From CAG-390 sp045644325 (GTDB taxonomy: Bacteria; Bacillota; Clostridia; Oscillospirales; CAG-272), in assembly GCA_045644325.1 (NCBI GenBank), contig JAZRGT010000063.1:1-64000 (forward strand): a stretch of DNA of 64,000 nucleotides. Direction: 5' to 3'. Shown piece by piece: positions 8,125-16,547 of the stretch; the first letter of the stretch is position 1, and each line of letters opens with the position of its first letter. Made by a program: the position numbers and the translations under genes. Below the pieces are notes generated by a model. That model made no database searches. It was given only the letters and a program-made list of their open reading frames with translations, and was not told where the DNA came from.

Positions 8125-10071
8125 TTATACTTCCGTTTCCTCGTAAATCTCCATCAAGCGCTCTTCGATCTCGTCGATTCGCGCCTGAATCTCTGCGGCG
8201 CGGACGTAGTCGGATGCCGCGTCTCCGTAGAGCTCGGCGGAGAGGGTGTCGAGCTCGGCTTCGAGATCTTCCTGCTCCTTTTTGAGCCTTGCAAGACGGC
8301 TTGCCTGCTTGCGCGCCTCTGCGGCTTCACTTTTTCGGCGCAGATAGTCGGCTTTGTTGTCGGACGGTGCTTCCGCCGGCTTTTGAACCGTTACGGTAAC
8401 GGGAACGACTCGTCCGTTTTCGCGGTAAGCCTGCCATTCGTCCCACGCACCGCGCGTCTGACCGATGGGGAGGCTTACGAGCTTACCCTGATCGTCGAAG
8501 CAGAGAAGTCGGGTGGCGAGGCGGTCGATGAAGGCACGGTCGTGCGAAACGCAGATGAGTGTGCCGTCAAATCCCGCAAGCGCATCCTCGAGTGCTTCTC
8601 GCGAGCCGATGTCAAGGTGGTTGGTCGGCTCATCGAGGATGAGGACGTTCATCTTGGAGAGCATCAGCTTGACGAGCGTAAGTCTTGCGCGCTCGCCGCC
8701 GCTGAGGACGGATACGGGCTTGAAAACGTCGTCGCCGCGGAAGAGGAATGATCCGAGCGCACCGCGCGCGTCCTTTTCCTTCATATCGGGGTAGAGCGAC
8801 CAAAGCTCCTCGAGGACGGTGTTTCGCTCGTCGAGCCCTTGGTTTTCCTGATCGTAGTAGCCGATCTGTAGGTTGTGTCCGTAGTCGATGATGCCGCCCG
8901 TGGCGTCAAGATCACCGAGCAGGAGTTTGATCAATGTGGATTTTCCGCAACCGTTCGGACCGACGATAAACACGCGCTCACCGCGCTTGACCTGAAAATT
9001 CAGCTCGCGGAGCAGATCTGCGGATGCCGAAGGATAGCGGAATGAGAGCTTGCGGACGTCGAGAATATCGTTTCCGCTCTGAAGTCCGCGGGAAAACTGC
9101 ATCTTGACGGTTTTTTCGTCCTTTTCCGGCGCGGCGATGCGGTCGATCTTTGCAAGCATCTTGAGACGGCTTTCGGCGGCGATGATGTTTCGCTCGCGGT
9201 TCCAGCGGCGCTGCTGTTCGATATAAGCCTCCTGACGCGCGATTTCCTTTTGCTGATCCTTATACTGCTTTTCAAGGATCTCGCGGTCGCGGCGGCGCTG
9301 TTCGGCGCAGGCGGTGTAGCTTCCCTTGTAGAGCTTTGCGCGTCCGCGCTCGAAAAGGAGGGTTTTGTTGGTTACCTTATCGAGGAAACGACGGTCGTGC
9401 GATACGGTGATCAGACATCCGGAGTAGCTTGAAAGGAAGGACTCGAGCCAAGCGAGGGTGTCGGCGTCGAGGTGGTTTGTAGGCTCGTCGAGCAGGAGCA
9501 GATCTGGCTCACGGCAAAGACGGCGCGAGAGCGCGAGACGGGTGCGCTGACCTCCCGAAAGAGCCTCGATCGGGAGTGACATCTGCTCTTCGGAGAATCC
9601 CATGCCCTCGAGGATCGAGTGACAGCGCGAGCGGAAGGTAAGTCCGCCGTCGCGGGCGTAGCGATCGTGAAGATCGGTGAATTCCTTTGTGATCGATGCG
9701 TATTTCGGTACCATCGAAAGCTCGGGATTGGCGGCAAGCCATTCTTCAAGCTCCGCGATGCGCCGTTCGGCGCGCAGATGCTCGGGGAAAGCGGCGTACA
9801 TCTGCTCGAGCGCAGTCGCGCCCGTTTCGGCAGAGATCTCGTAGGTGCTGTCCTGCGTTAGTATGCCTACGGTTGTGTCCGCGGCGATGAAAACGCTGCC
9901 CTCGTCGGGCTTGTTCTCGCGCAAAAGCAGGGAGAGCAGAGTGGATTTTCCGCATCCGTTCGGACCGACGATGCCGAGGCGGTCGTTCGTTTCGAGCGAG
10001 AAGGATATATTCTTGAATAGCTCCCGCGCTCCGAAGGAGAGCGAGACGTCGTGTACACTTATTACGGTCAT
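8125..10071 (-). CDS. ABC-F family ATPase (ribosome-associated type)
   Basis: 648 aa with two ABC domains and no membrane segments. First Walker A GPNGCGKS (36-43), signature LSGGQRTRL, Walker B LLLLDEPTNHLD; the second domain again has GPNGCGKS, LSGGERARL and LILDEPTNHLD. The interdomain linker is long and charged, and the C-terminus (about 575-648) is a coiled coil as in Uup/YdiF-type proteins. ABC-F proteins bind the ribosomal E site and modulate translation or protect against antibiotics; which applies here cannot be told. I start at ATG 10071 (AGGATG upstream) because the longer reading frame would begin inside the promoter. Confidence 0.94.
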   Translation of the reverse strand: MTVISVHDVSLSFGARELFKNISFSLETNDRLGIVGPNGCGKSTLLSLLLRENKPDEGSVFIAADTTVGILTQDSTYEISAETGATALEQMYAAFPEHLRAERRIAELEEWLAANPELSMVPKYASITKEFTDLHDRYARDGGLTFRSRCHSILEGMGFSEEQMSLPIEALSGGQRTRLALSRRLCREPDLLLLDEPTNHLDADTLAWLESFLSSYSGCLITVSHDRRFLDKVTNKTLLFERGRAKLYKGSYTACAEQRRRDREILEKQYKDQQKEIARQEAYIEQQRRWNRERNIIAAESRLKMLAKIDRIAAPEKDEKTVKMQFSRGLQSGNDILDVRKLSFRYPSASADLLRELNFQVKRGERVFIVGPNGCGKSTLIKLLLGDLDATGGIIDYGHNLQIGYYDQENQGLDERNTVLEELWSLYPDMKEKDARGALGSFLFRGDDVFKPVSVLSGGERARLTLVKLMLSKMNVLILDEPTNHLDIGSREALEDALAGFDGTLICVSHDRAFIDRLATRLLCFDDQGKLVSLPIGQTRGAWDEWQAYRENGRVVPVTVTVQKPAEAPSDNKADYLRRKSEAAEARKQASRLARLKKEQEDLEAELDTLSAELYGDAASDYVRAAEIQARIDEIEERLMEIYEETEV

Positions 10072-10102
10072 TTTTTCATCCTGATAATATAATAATGTAT
10101 TT

Positions 10103-10131
10103 ATTATATGTTCCCGCGCGCGCTTTGTCAA
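10103..10131 (-). promoter_or_regulatory. Sigma-A promoter of the ABC-F gene
   Basis: On the minus strand TTGACA (10131-10126), 17-bp spacer, TATAAT (10108-10103), 31 nt before the start codon. Perfect consensus. Confidence 0.9.
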
Positions 10132-10170
10132 CAGAAAAAGTGTAAATATTTCATTTTTGGAAAAAAAGAC

Positions 10171-10199
10171 TTGACAAATGAGAAAATTTGAGATATAAT
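10171..10199 (+). promoter_or_regulatory. Consensus sigma-A promoter with downstream operator
   Basis: TTGACA (10171-10176), 17-bp spacer, TATAAT (10194-10199). The palindrome at 10205-10232 covers the expected transcription start, so repression is likely. The first gene downstream starts about 240 bp later at 10442. Confidence 0.88.
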
Positions 10200-10204
10200 A
10201 TTGT

Positions 10205-10232
10205 CAAATATAGAACAAGTGTTCTATATTTG
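10205..10232. promoter_or_regulatory. 28-bp palindromic operator, LexA/DinR-box-like
   Basis: Two perfect 13-bp arms, CAAATATAGAACA and TGTTCTATATTTG, separated by AG. The centre is GAAC-AAGT-GTTC, which fits the Gram-positive LexA (DinR) box GAAC-N4-GTTC. It lies directly after the -10 box. No T run follows, so it is not a terminator. The arms are longer than a LexA box requires, so another dimeric repressor is possible. Confidence 0.65.
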
Positions 10233-10257
10233 GAATGAAGCACAAGTTATTAATTCT

Positions 10258-10422
10258 GCGAATTACAATTGAATCCGTTTTTTCGGCGGCTTTGCCGACG
10301 GAAAAACACCGCCTTGACGAGCAGGGCGAGTCCGCGCGCTGAGGGGAGCTGACAAAATCTTTGATTTTGTCAAGCGGCGATAAGCGCGCGTAACAATTGT
10401 AAAACGCAGTTTTACAATTGAC
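10258..10422 (+). repeat. Highly structured 5' leader or foldback insert
   Basis: Between the LexA-like box and the next gene are nested stems: an imperfect GTTTTTTCGGCGGC / GCCGACGGAAAAAC hairpin, an outer CCGCGCGCT / AGCGCGCG pair enclosing TGACAAAATC-TTT-GATTTTGTCA, and CAATTGTAAAA-CGCA-GTTTTACAATTG. It would be transcribed as a leader of the downstream gene. No known riboswitch motif recognised. Confidence 0.6.
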
Positions 10423-10441
10423 TAAAAAGGAGGAATCTCAT

Positions 10442-10927
10442 TTGGACGAGAAAAAAAGAGAAGACGAGCGCGAGAGTTTGCGCTATTCAAGGGATGTCAG
10501 CGCCGAGGAATTTCGCGCGGCAGAGGAGTATCTATCGAGCTACCGTCACGGCGCGAGGATGCTTGATTGCATGCGTTACGGCAAACAGTTTATGGGAAGC
10601 GAGGTTCTGCCCGAGGATCCTCTGCTTTATTGGTCGGAGAATTACGACGATAATCTTAATTCCGTTCCCGATGCCGACGAGTCGCTGATTCGCGCAAGGA
10701 TGTTTGGCGTCAGACAGTTCATCACGTCTCTGCGCTGTGATTCGAATACGAGAATGCTGCTATATTGGCATTACATTCGCGGCGTTTCGGTGGCTCGGTG
10801 CGCGGAGATGATGGATATATCCCGCGCGGGCGCGTTCAGACTTCGCAAGCGCGCGCTTGAATGCGCGGCGCGTGGTTTGCGCACTCTTAAAGCCAAAGCA
10901 AATATTTCAGATCTTTTGCCTTTGTAA
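10442..10927 (+). CDS. Sigma-region-4-like HTH protein
   Basis: 161 aa, very charged N-terminus. The last 60 residues form a sigma-70 region 4/RinA-like helix-turn-helix (LLYWHYIRGVSVARCAEMM, then ISRAGAFRLRKRAL). There is no recognisable sigma region 2, so this is not a complete ECF sigma factor; related short proteins occur as phage late regulators and as orphan transcription activators. The start is TTG 10442, 8 nt after AAAGGAGG. The only promoter upstream is the one with the LexA-like box, so DNA-damage control is possible (inference). Confidence 0.7.
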   Translation: MDEKKREDERESLRYSRDVSAEEFRAAEEYLSSYRHGARMLDCMRYGKQFMGSEVLPEDPLLYWSENYDDNLNSVPDADESLIRARMFGVRQFITSLRCDSNTRMLLYWHYIRGVSVARCAEMMDISRAGAFRLRKRALECAARGLRTLKAKANISDLLPL

Positions 10928-10995
10928 TTTTTGACGAATAATATCTTTTAGCGGTGGGAAAGATAAAATTGACAAAGATCACGGAGGATTTTAAG

Positions 10996-11181
10996 ATGAA
11001 TAAAGTTGCAAAAACATTTATCACGGCGGCGGGCGTCGGTGCGGCATTTTGCGCCACCGGTATCGCCTATTCCGCATATAATTCGCGCCCGATGAAGACC
11101 AAAAGGATGGTCAAGCGCGCCAGCCGCGCCATGGAAAACGTCGGCGGAATGCTGACGGCGATGGCGCAGATCAATAAGTGA
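10996..11181 (+). CDS. Small membrane protein, 61 aa
   Basis: MNKVAKTFITAAGVGAAF begins a single hydrophobic segment (about 6-26) followed by a basic tail (KTKRMVKRASRAMENVGG). The start ATG 10996 follows ACGGAGG by 8 nt. It lies 68 nt after the sigma-like gene with no terminator between, and a strong terminator begins at its stop codon, so the two genes probably share a transcript. Function unknown. Confidence 0.7.
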   Translation: MNKVAKTFITAAGVGAAFCATGIAYSAYNSRPMKTKRMVKRASRAMENVGGMLTAMAQINK

Positions 11182-11218
11182 AAAAATGCCGAATCACGGG
11201 TGTGATTCGGCATTTTTT
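11181..11218 (+). terminator. Rho-independent terminator
   Basis: AAAAAATGCCGAATCAC / GTGATTCGGCATTTTTT with a 3-4 nt loop. The A run on one side and T run on the other would let it work in both directions. The next 60 bp (11221-11275) resemble one arm of the AAAGGTAA-type foldback seen at 55236. Confidence 0.92.
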
Positions 11219-11281
11219 GAGGTAATAAGTAAAAGGTAAGAGGGAAGAAGTGGGGTGGATTTTGCCTTTGCAATAATCTCC

Positions 11282-11656
11282 TTATTGATTTTGAATAACC
11301 CAGTCAAGGAGATCCTTGTATTTCATTTCCCCTGCCGCTACGGAGAGACCGACTCTTGCGAGCTCCTCGTTGGTGGGGCGGAGCTTGATTCCGTTGATCT
11401 CGAGGAATATGAGCATAACGAAGATGCCGATTCTTTTGTTGCCGTCAACGAAAGCGTGGTTTGATATGAGAGAATAGCCTATTCTCGCGCCTTTTTCCTG
11501 CTTGGTGGGGTAGAGCTCGACTCCGTCAAAGGTCGCATAAGCCGATTCGAGCGCGCTTTCAAGGAGGGCGATATCGCGGATACCCGGATCTCCGCCGGTT
11601 TCTGCTGTGATGAGGGTATGCAGAAGCATAACCTTTTCTTTACTGAGTTTTATCAT
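11282..11656 (-). CDS. doc: Doc-family toxin (Fic-fold kinase)
   Basis: 124 aa, the usual Doc length. The active-site loop HAFVDGNKR (67-75) matches the Doc/Fic consensus H-x-F-x-D-G-N-K-R with catalytic H67 intact, followed by the typical NGI/L helix region. Doc phosphorylates elongation factor EF-Tu and stops translation (known for P1 Doc). The start ATG overlaps the antitoxin stop by 4 nt (ATGA), the normal coupling in phd-doc modules. It appears intact. Confidence 0.93.
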   Translation of the reverse strand: MIKLSKEKVMLLHTLITAETGGDPGIRDIALLESALESAYATFDGVELYPTKQEKGARIGYSLISNHAFVDGNKRIGIFVMLIFLEINGIKLRPTNEELARVGLSVAAGEMKYKDLLDWVIQNQ

Positions 11657-11895
11657 TTTGCAAGCTCCTCAAATGCGGGGCGGTAGAGTTTCAGTATTCT
11701 CGCCGCGACAAAGTCGATCTTTTCATCCTCGGTCATTTCGATCTCGGTACCGTTTTCGAGATCTATGAGCTTATATTTCGGTTTGTTATTCTTGAAAATA
11801 TAGATCTCACCCTGCTTATCAGCCATTCTCGCAACGCGCGAAAAGTTCTGATTCGCTTCGGAGATCGACACTATCTGATTTGTATTGATATTCAT
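11653..11895 (-). CDS. phd: Phd/YefM-family antitoxin
   Basis: 80 aa. The N-terminal DNA-binding domain (INTNQIVSISEANQNFSRVAR) is classic Phd/YefM, and the C-terminal helical tail rich in acidic residues would wrap Doc. The start is ATG 11895 after AAAGGA; longer in-frame readings lack a ribosome site. A 10-bp palindrome ACAATATTGT (11922-11931) overlaps a possible -10 TACAAT on the minus strand and is a candidate autoregulatory operator. Confidence 0.9.
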   Translation of the reverse strand: MNINTNQIVSISEANQNFSRVARMADKQGEIYIFKNNKPKYKLIDLENGTEIEMTEDEKIDFVAARILKLYRPAFEELAK

Positions 11896-11969
11896 TAATA
11901 ATAGTCCTTTCGGGGAAAATGACAATATTGTACCACAAATATTAGGATGTTGTCGACCTAAAATCAATC

Positions 11970-12470
11970 TTACGCCAACAAAAGCGTTAAAGCCTGACCG
12001 CAGGCGAACAAACCGAGGTATATTGCAAGCTGCAACAGCCAAAAAATCCACCCGCGTTTATTTTGCCTTGCAAGCACCTTAAGCGGGATCGAGCTGAGGA
12101 TCGTTACGGGCAGACCGACTATGAACCACGCCGCGTAGTTTGTGATCGGGATGAGGCTGACGAGCCCCCAATACCAGTAGATGAGCATAGCGTTCTCGAG
12201 TGAGAGGAGCATCGTCTGCCGATCGGTAAGCGTTCCCGTGGGCACGAGGCTGTTATATTTTCTTTTTGCCTTTTTGCCGATATCCATCGCGGTCGAGTAG
12301 GTGAAAAAGAAGACGATGGATATGAGCGCGACGTATATTCCCGCGATCGCCCAGAAAATCAACAATACAAGAAAGAAGAAAAAAGCTGTGATCATCGCGC
12401 GGCGCGGGTTGGCTTGGATTTCTTCGACGGTGGTGGTGAAGCGTTTTTTAAGTTTATGTATAAGTTCCAT
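11970..12470 (-). CDS. Membrane protein of unknown function, four to five helices
   Basis: 166 aa with hydrophobic stretches at about 27-60, 95-135 and 140-165; N-terminus cytoplasmic and basic. Not recognised. It follows the 210-aa membrane protein gene by 41 nt on the same strand, at the tail of the MoxR/DUF58 cluster. Possibly co-transcribed with that cluster, although a hairpin array separates them from the core genes. Confidence 0.65.
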   Translation of the reverse strand: MELIHKLKKRFTTTVEEIQANPRRAMITAFFFFLVLLIFWAIAGIYVALISIVFFFTYSTAMDIGKKAKRKYNSLVPTGTLTDRQTMLLSLENAMLIYWYWGLVSLIPITNYAAWFIVGLPVTILSSIPLKVLARQNKRGWIFWLLQLAIYLGLFACGQALTLLLA

Positions 12471-12511
12471 TTTTTAATATAAAATGAGATTGAAAACGGC
12501 TGTGTTGGTTT

Positions 12512-13144
12512 TTATAAGCCGTAGAAATAATAATCGTTATCAATAAGCACCTTGTTTGCCGATCTTGCGACGATCTCATCTGTGAATTTGTCGAGCATTG
12601 GTGCGCAGTTGATATTTCCGGGTAATAGGTGCTTGGAAGTCAACGTGATTTTTTTGCCCAAAACGGTGGCGTTACGGTAAATTATAACACAAGGTCTTTT
12701 GAAAGACCAAGGAGATACAAATAGTATATCTTCGATAATCTCTTTTATCATTTCCCGCAACAGCTTGGGTGAGTAGTATTTAATTTTTACAATATTATTG
12801 TAAGGGATAAATGCATATTCGAAAAGCAATCCTTCTTTTGCGTAAGAACCGACTGCCGCTGATTCGAGTCTGCCTTCGCTGTGTTGGAAAACAAGCTCGG
12901 AGAAATCTTTACTGTCTATTTTGGCAAGAGCCAGAAGACTGCAATGAATGTTCAGAAGCTCTTTTACGATCGCAACGGCTGTTAATATTGAAAATAAGAT
13001 GGACAAAGGCCAGAAAAGCAGTCCCGTAACAATGGTAAGCATCAAGGGGGACAGAGCGGACCTTAAAAGCCCACGGATTATCCATTGTTTTCTCATAGAC
13101 TTGAAAAAATCGCTTTGACGGACGTTTTGGATATTGTCTTTCAT
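12512..13144 (-). CDS. Membrane-associated protein of unknown function
   Basis: 210 aa: a basic N-terminus, two adjacent hydrophobic helices (about 27-65), then a soluble C-terminal domain with beta-rich sequence (FEYAFIPYNNIVKIKYY...). This plan resembles PH-like or YcxB-like membrane proteins, but I cannot assign it. AAGAGG lies upstream of ATG 13144. Codon use is more AT-rich than that of the DUF58 gene. Confidence 0.65.
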   Translation of the reverse strand: MKDNIQNVRQSDFFKSMRKQWIIRGLLRSALSPLMLTIVTGLLFWPLSILFSILTAVAIVKELLNIHCSLLALAKIDSKDFSELVFQHSEGRLESAAVGSYAKEGLLFEYAFIPYNNIVKIKYYSPKLLREMIKEIIEDILFVSPWSFKRPCVIIYRNATVLGKKITLTSKHLLPGNINCAPMLDKFTDEIVARSANKVLIDNDYYFYGL

Positions 13145-13164
13145 ATTGTACCTCTTGTGACGTG

Positions 13165-13325
13165 AGAGTGTTGAAGGAGCGCAAACCTACCGTTTACGGT
13201 AGGTTTGACTCCTTCCGAGCCGCTTGCGGGGCGCAGTCGGCTCGGAGCGCAGGGAGAGGTTTCGCCCTCTGCGGAGGGCGACTTAAGGAACTTTTTGAAA
13301 AAAGTTCCTTAAGAATCTTCAAAAA
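13165..13325. repeat. Composite hairpin array after the DUF4129-like gene
   Basis: Successive stems: GAAGGAG...CTCCTTC around AAACCTACCG-TTTA-CGGTAGGTTT; CCGAGCCGC / CGGCTCGG; GCCCTC-TGC-GGAGGGC; and CTTAAGGAACTTTTT / AAAAAAGTTCCTTAAG, which sits just 3' of the 13336-14787 gene and could terminate it. Related arrays with the same order of motifs occur at 18090-18285 and, in part, at 19905-20215. Confidence 0.8.
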
Positions 13326-13335
13326 CTTTTCCGCT

Positions 13336-14787
13336 TTATAGGTTTTCGCGTATTTTTTCGCAAAGCGCCTCGAGCGCTTTTTCGGTTTCGGGAGTTGCGG
13401 GTTTATCGGCGTATTCGATCTGCTCGAAGGCTTCGGTGATCTGTTCGATCTCGCGCTTGGTGGTCACACGTCCGCTTGCCGTGAGTCGGTCGCGGATCTT
13501 ACGCGGTGTGTCCGATTTTTTGACGAAGGTCGGCATCTGTCTGAGCTGATCGACGAAGGTGGAATAGGCAAAGCGGTATTTTTCTTCCTCGTTCTTTTTT
13601 GAACGAAGCTCTGTGCTGAACATCAGCCACGTCATTCGCGTTTTGCTTTCGGCTCGGCGTTTTGCGCTGATATCCTTTTTCTGTAGCTTGATCTCCTCGT
13701 CGGTGTAGTTGGAAAAGCCTTCCTCACCGCCCCAGGAGAATTCTTTGATGGGTACCCAGAAGAACTCGAAAAGCGCGACGATCTTTGCCTTTATCCAAGC
13801 AATCAGCTTGCGGATCTCGGGCCGGCGGCGTGTGAAATAGAGGATGATGAAGAACACCGAACAGATCACGAAGAGGATAAAGTACCAATAATCGGGAGAG
13901 TCGGTGGGTTCTTTCGTGCCGTAAATATACATCGAGATGCTTTCATAGATGCTCTTTTCCTCCTCCTCGGTATATCCCGCCTCGGTACTGCCCGCGGCGC
14001 GGAAGAGTGCGGCGAGGATGGAGAGTACGATCACGCGGAATCCGTTGACGATCAGATACGCACCGAACAGTATCAGCAGAAAGACCGCGACGAGTCCAAA
14101 TGAGAGGAGCAGATTATATCTGCGCGTTTGCGGTGTCATAAAGGACACAACCGTGCCTCGGTAGGTTCTTCCGAGCGCGTTTTGGTTTGCCGAGATCAGC
14201 GCGCAGAATGCGTAACCGATGAAGCTCATACCGACGTAAGCCATACCCGGCGCCTTCATCATCGAATAAAGCACAAATATGATGCCGAGTATGGTCAGCC
14301 CTGTATAGAGTCCCGAGCCCGTCATAAGTCGGTTATAGGGGAAGAACCACACGAACGAGCCGAGTGCGACGGCGATAACAAAGAAAATCGAAATCGTAAA
14401 TGGGATCAGCGAATCGGGATCGTAGCTGAAAGTCGGTTGCTTTGCGCGTTCCCAAAGATATCTGTCGGCGAGAAATCTGACGAGAAATGCGGATACGAAT
14501 GCTATTACCCAGACGGGAAATGCTCTGCCCGCCTTGAAATATCTGTATTCGGATTCGTATGCTCGGCTTTCAAGCTCGCGTTTGAAGTGTGTCAGCTTGC
14601 AGACGATGGATTGCAGAAGGTATCCGAAGCCCATCATAAGGAGTATGAGCGCGGAAATTGCAATCGTGACGGCGAAATTTGCCATAAAGATAGGGAGGAG
14701 CGCCGCGCAGACGATGAAGTAGATTCCGAAAAATCCGAGGATCGTAAAATTCGGGGTGCTTATTGAATTGGTAGTATTCTTTTTCAT
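13336..14787 (-). CDS. Large membrane protein with DUF4129-like C-terminus
   Basis: 483 aa. Six to eight membrane helices in the first 250 residues, another helix near 290-310, and a long cytoplasmic C-terminal domain ending FVDQLRQMPTFVKKS...KIRDRL, similar to the DUF4129 segment of transglutaminase-like membrane proteins. No transglutaminase Cys-His-Asp core is visible. It follows the DUF58 gene immediately (ATG 14787, 9 nt after that stop, GAGGTG ribosome site). MoxR-DUF58-membrane protein trios are thought to act as envelope-associated chaperone or assembly systems. Confidence 0.75.
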   Translation of the reverse strand: MKKNTTNSISTPNFTILGFFGIYFIVCAALLPIFMANFAVTIAISALILLMMGFGYLLQSIVCKLTHFKRELESRAYESEYRYFKAGRAFPVWVIAFVSAFLVRFLADRYLWERAKQPTFSYDPDSLIPFTISIFFVIAVALGSFVWFFPYNRLMTGSGLYTGLTILGIIFVLYSMMKAPGMAYVGMSFIGYAFCALISANQNALGRTYRGTVVSFMTPQTRRYNLLLSFGLVAVFLLILFGAYLIVNGFRVIVLSILAALFRAAGSTEAGYTEEEEKSIYESISMYIYGTKEPTDSPDYWYFILFVICSVFFIILYFTRRRPEIRKLIAWIKAKIVALFEFFWVPIKEFSWGGEEGFSNYTDEEIKLQKKDISAKRRAESKTRMTWLMFSTELRSKKNEEEKYRFAYSTFVDQLRQMPTFVKKSDTPRKIRDRLTASGRVTTKREIEQITEAFEQIEYADKPATPETEKALEALCEKIRENL

Positions 14788-14795
14788 AATGCACC

Positions 14796-16040
14796 TCACA
14801 CTCTGAAATAGACGTCCTCGGCTTCGCTGAGCGCGCCGACCTCGTTGCGCGTTGTGGCAACGTAGAAGATCACGCGGACGCCTTCTGCGGCGAGAGCCTC
14901 GCGCAGATTCATCATTCTGCGGTCGATATAGGACGTGACGATTATCATATTTTCATTTTCGCGGTAAAGCTCGGGATGGGCTGCGATGTGGTCGAAAACG
15001 CGGTCGATCGGTGTCGAGATCTTCATTTGGAGCATCGCAAGCATACGAAGGGCGTAGATCATATCACGCGAGCCGCGGAACGGACCGCATTTGCCTACTT
15101 TAGAGCCTATCTCATCTTCCGAAACCGCCTCGCCGCCGAACTCCTTCATAAGCTCGGGCGGGTAATTGGCGAAGAATCGCACGGGAACGTCCTCGGCGGC
15201 GATCCTATCGAGGATGGATGTGCAAAGCGTGATGCAACGCTCGATCGCTCCGGTGTCGGACGGGTTATCGTCCTTTTCGATCTGCCGCGAGGACATATTT
15301 AAGAGGAGCGAGAAGCGGTGGCGCACCGTTTTTTCTTCGACGTTGACCATCAGCTTGCCGTGCGCGGCGGTCGATTTCCAGTTGATCTGCCGCATCGGGT
15401 CGCTCGTTTGATATTCACGGGCACCGCAGAGGCGGAGCGGATCGGTAACGGGGCAGGTGTTCGAGATTATGTCGCCGCAGAGATAGCGCGACGAGGTATA
15501 ATTGCCCGCGAGATCCTCGGGGCGGGGAAGGACGATGAGGCGGTTGCGTTCCTTGTTGGAAAGCTCGATGAATTTCGAATGAACGCCGATGCCAAGGATG
15601 TCGCTTGCGGTTGCAAGAACGCCTTGGAGGATGTAGTCACCGCGCTTTTTGCAGGTGAGTCTCCAGCGGCGGCGTATGCAAGCGTAGGGACGCAGAACGA
15701 ACAGCGACTGGATCGACGAGGTATGACGGATCTTACGAAGACGATCCTCCTCGCGTTTTGTTTGCGCCTTGCCGAAAACTCCTGATTTGCTGTGAACCGA
15801 GGATTCAAGCAGAGTAAAGACCATACCGTCGGGTAGGTCTGTGTCGATCTTGATATAGGGCATGGGCAGAGCACCGACGTTGCGTATCTCCTCGTAGAGA
15901 TAGACGTCATCGCCCTCAAAGACCTCACCCGAGGAGAGCGTCGCGCTGTATTCGATGTTTGAAAAGCCCTTTTTCTTGTAGACGAAATACTGTAAGAGGA
16001 CTACGCCGACGATGGCGACGGCGACAGATATAAATAGCAA
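14796..16040 (-). CDS. DUF58-domain membrane protein
   Basis: 414 aa. Two N-terminal hydrophobic segments (to about residue 25), a beta-rich region, then the DUF58 signature REYQTSDPMRQINWK and a vWA-like C-terminus. Partner of MoxR ATPases. I choose TTG 16040 because AAGGAGG ends 8 nt before it; the GTG at 16049 overlaps the ribosome site. Normally this gene is adjacent to moxR; here four small genes and two hairpin arrays intervene. Confidence 0.88.
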   Translation of the reverse strand: MLFISVAVAIVGVVLLQYFVYKKKGFSNIEYSATLSSGEVFEGDDVYLYEEIRNVGALPMPYIKIDTDLPDGMVFTLLESSVHSKSGVFGKAQTKREEDRLRKIRHTSSIQSLFVLRPYACIRRRWRLTCKKRGDYILQGVLATASDILGIGVHSKFIELSNKERNRLIVLPRPEDLAGNYTSSRYLCGDIISNTCPVTDPLRLCGAREYQTSDPMRQINWKSTAAHGKLMVNVEEKTVRHRFSLLLNMSSRQIEKDDNPSDTGAIERCITLCTSILDRIAAEDVPVRFFANYPPELMKEFGGEAVSEDEIGSKVGKCGPFRGSRDMIYALRMLAMLQMKISTPIDRVFDHIAAHPELYRENENMIIVTSYIDRRMMNLREALAAEGVRVIFYVATTRNEVGALSEAEDVYFRV

Positions 16041-16062
16041 GGTGGACACCTCCTTGGGATGG

Positions 16063-16147
16063 TCGCGCGAGGCGCGAATGATAGTCGGCTGCGCTGAATG
16101 ATAATCACGCTTCGCGTGAATGATAGTTCGCCTTTGGCGAAATGATT
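16063..16147. repeat. Array of four different hairpins with a constant 7-nt linker
   Basis: Units at 16063, 16085, 16105 and 16127: TCGCGC-gag-GCGCGA, TCGGC-tgc-GCTGA, TCACGC-ttc-GCGTGA and TTCGCC-ttt-GGCGAA. Each is followed by ATGATAG, ATGATAA or ATGATTG. The stems change in sequence yet stay self-complementary, and the linker stays constant. Located just upstream of the DUF58 ribosome site. Confidence 0.9.
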
Positions 16148-16155
16148 GGAATCGG

Positions 16156-16497
16156 TTAATCTGTTATTACGCCCACACTAACCACACAGACGTTATTTCC
16201 GTCAATTGTTCCTTTTAGATAAATGCCGCTTATTTTATCGCCTGCCTTCAAACCCGTTCCCTCGCAACGATCGGCGTCAAAAACAATTTGGTCAGGAAGC
16301 TTAGGCGAGAGAAATGAAGCATCATCATATGTAACTTTAGCCGTAATTTGATTACCATCGACGGATACAATAACAGCTTCGAGCTCTCCCGTTCCGCCCC
16401 ATATTTGATAAGCTACTCGCCAAGCAAAATAAAGTGCCACAACTAATAACGAAATACAAACCAAAACGGCTAAAATGATAAGCAGTATCTTTTTCAT
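16156..16497 (-). CDS. Small membrane-anchored beta-barrel-like protein
   Basis: 113 aa: an N-terminal membrane helix (4-28), then a soluble domain with alternating strands (LEAVIVSVDGNQITAKVTYDD ... LKAGDKISGIYL), suggestive of one OB-like barrel outside the membrane. Same plan as the 200-aa protein at 7074. Function unknown; lies between moxR and DUF58 on the same strand. Confidence 0.68.
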   Translation of the reverse strand: MKKILLIILAVLVCISLLVVALYFAWRVAYQIWGGTGELEAVIVSVDGNQITAKVTYDDASFLSPKLPDQIVFDADRCEGTGLKAGDKISGIYLKGTIDGNNVCVVSVGVITD

Positions 16498-16547
16498 ACG
16501 TTTTCCTTACTTTTGAAAGTCGTTGAATTATTGGTGGTTCGTTTATA

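Noticed and set aside
10205..10232. Terminator
   Set aside because: No T run follows and it sits just after a perfect -10 box, so an operator is the better reading.
16063..16147. CRISPR-like array
   Set aside because: Repeat is only 7 nt, spacers are self-complementary and no cas genes are present.
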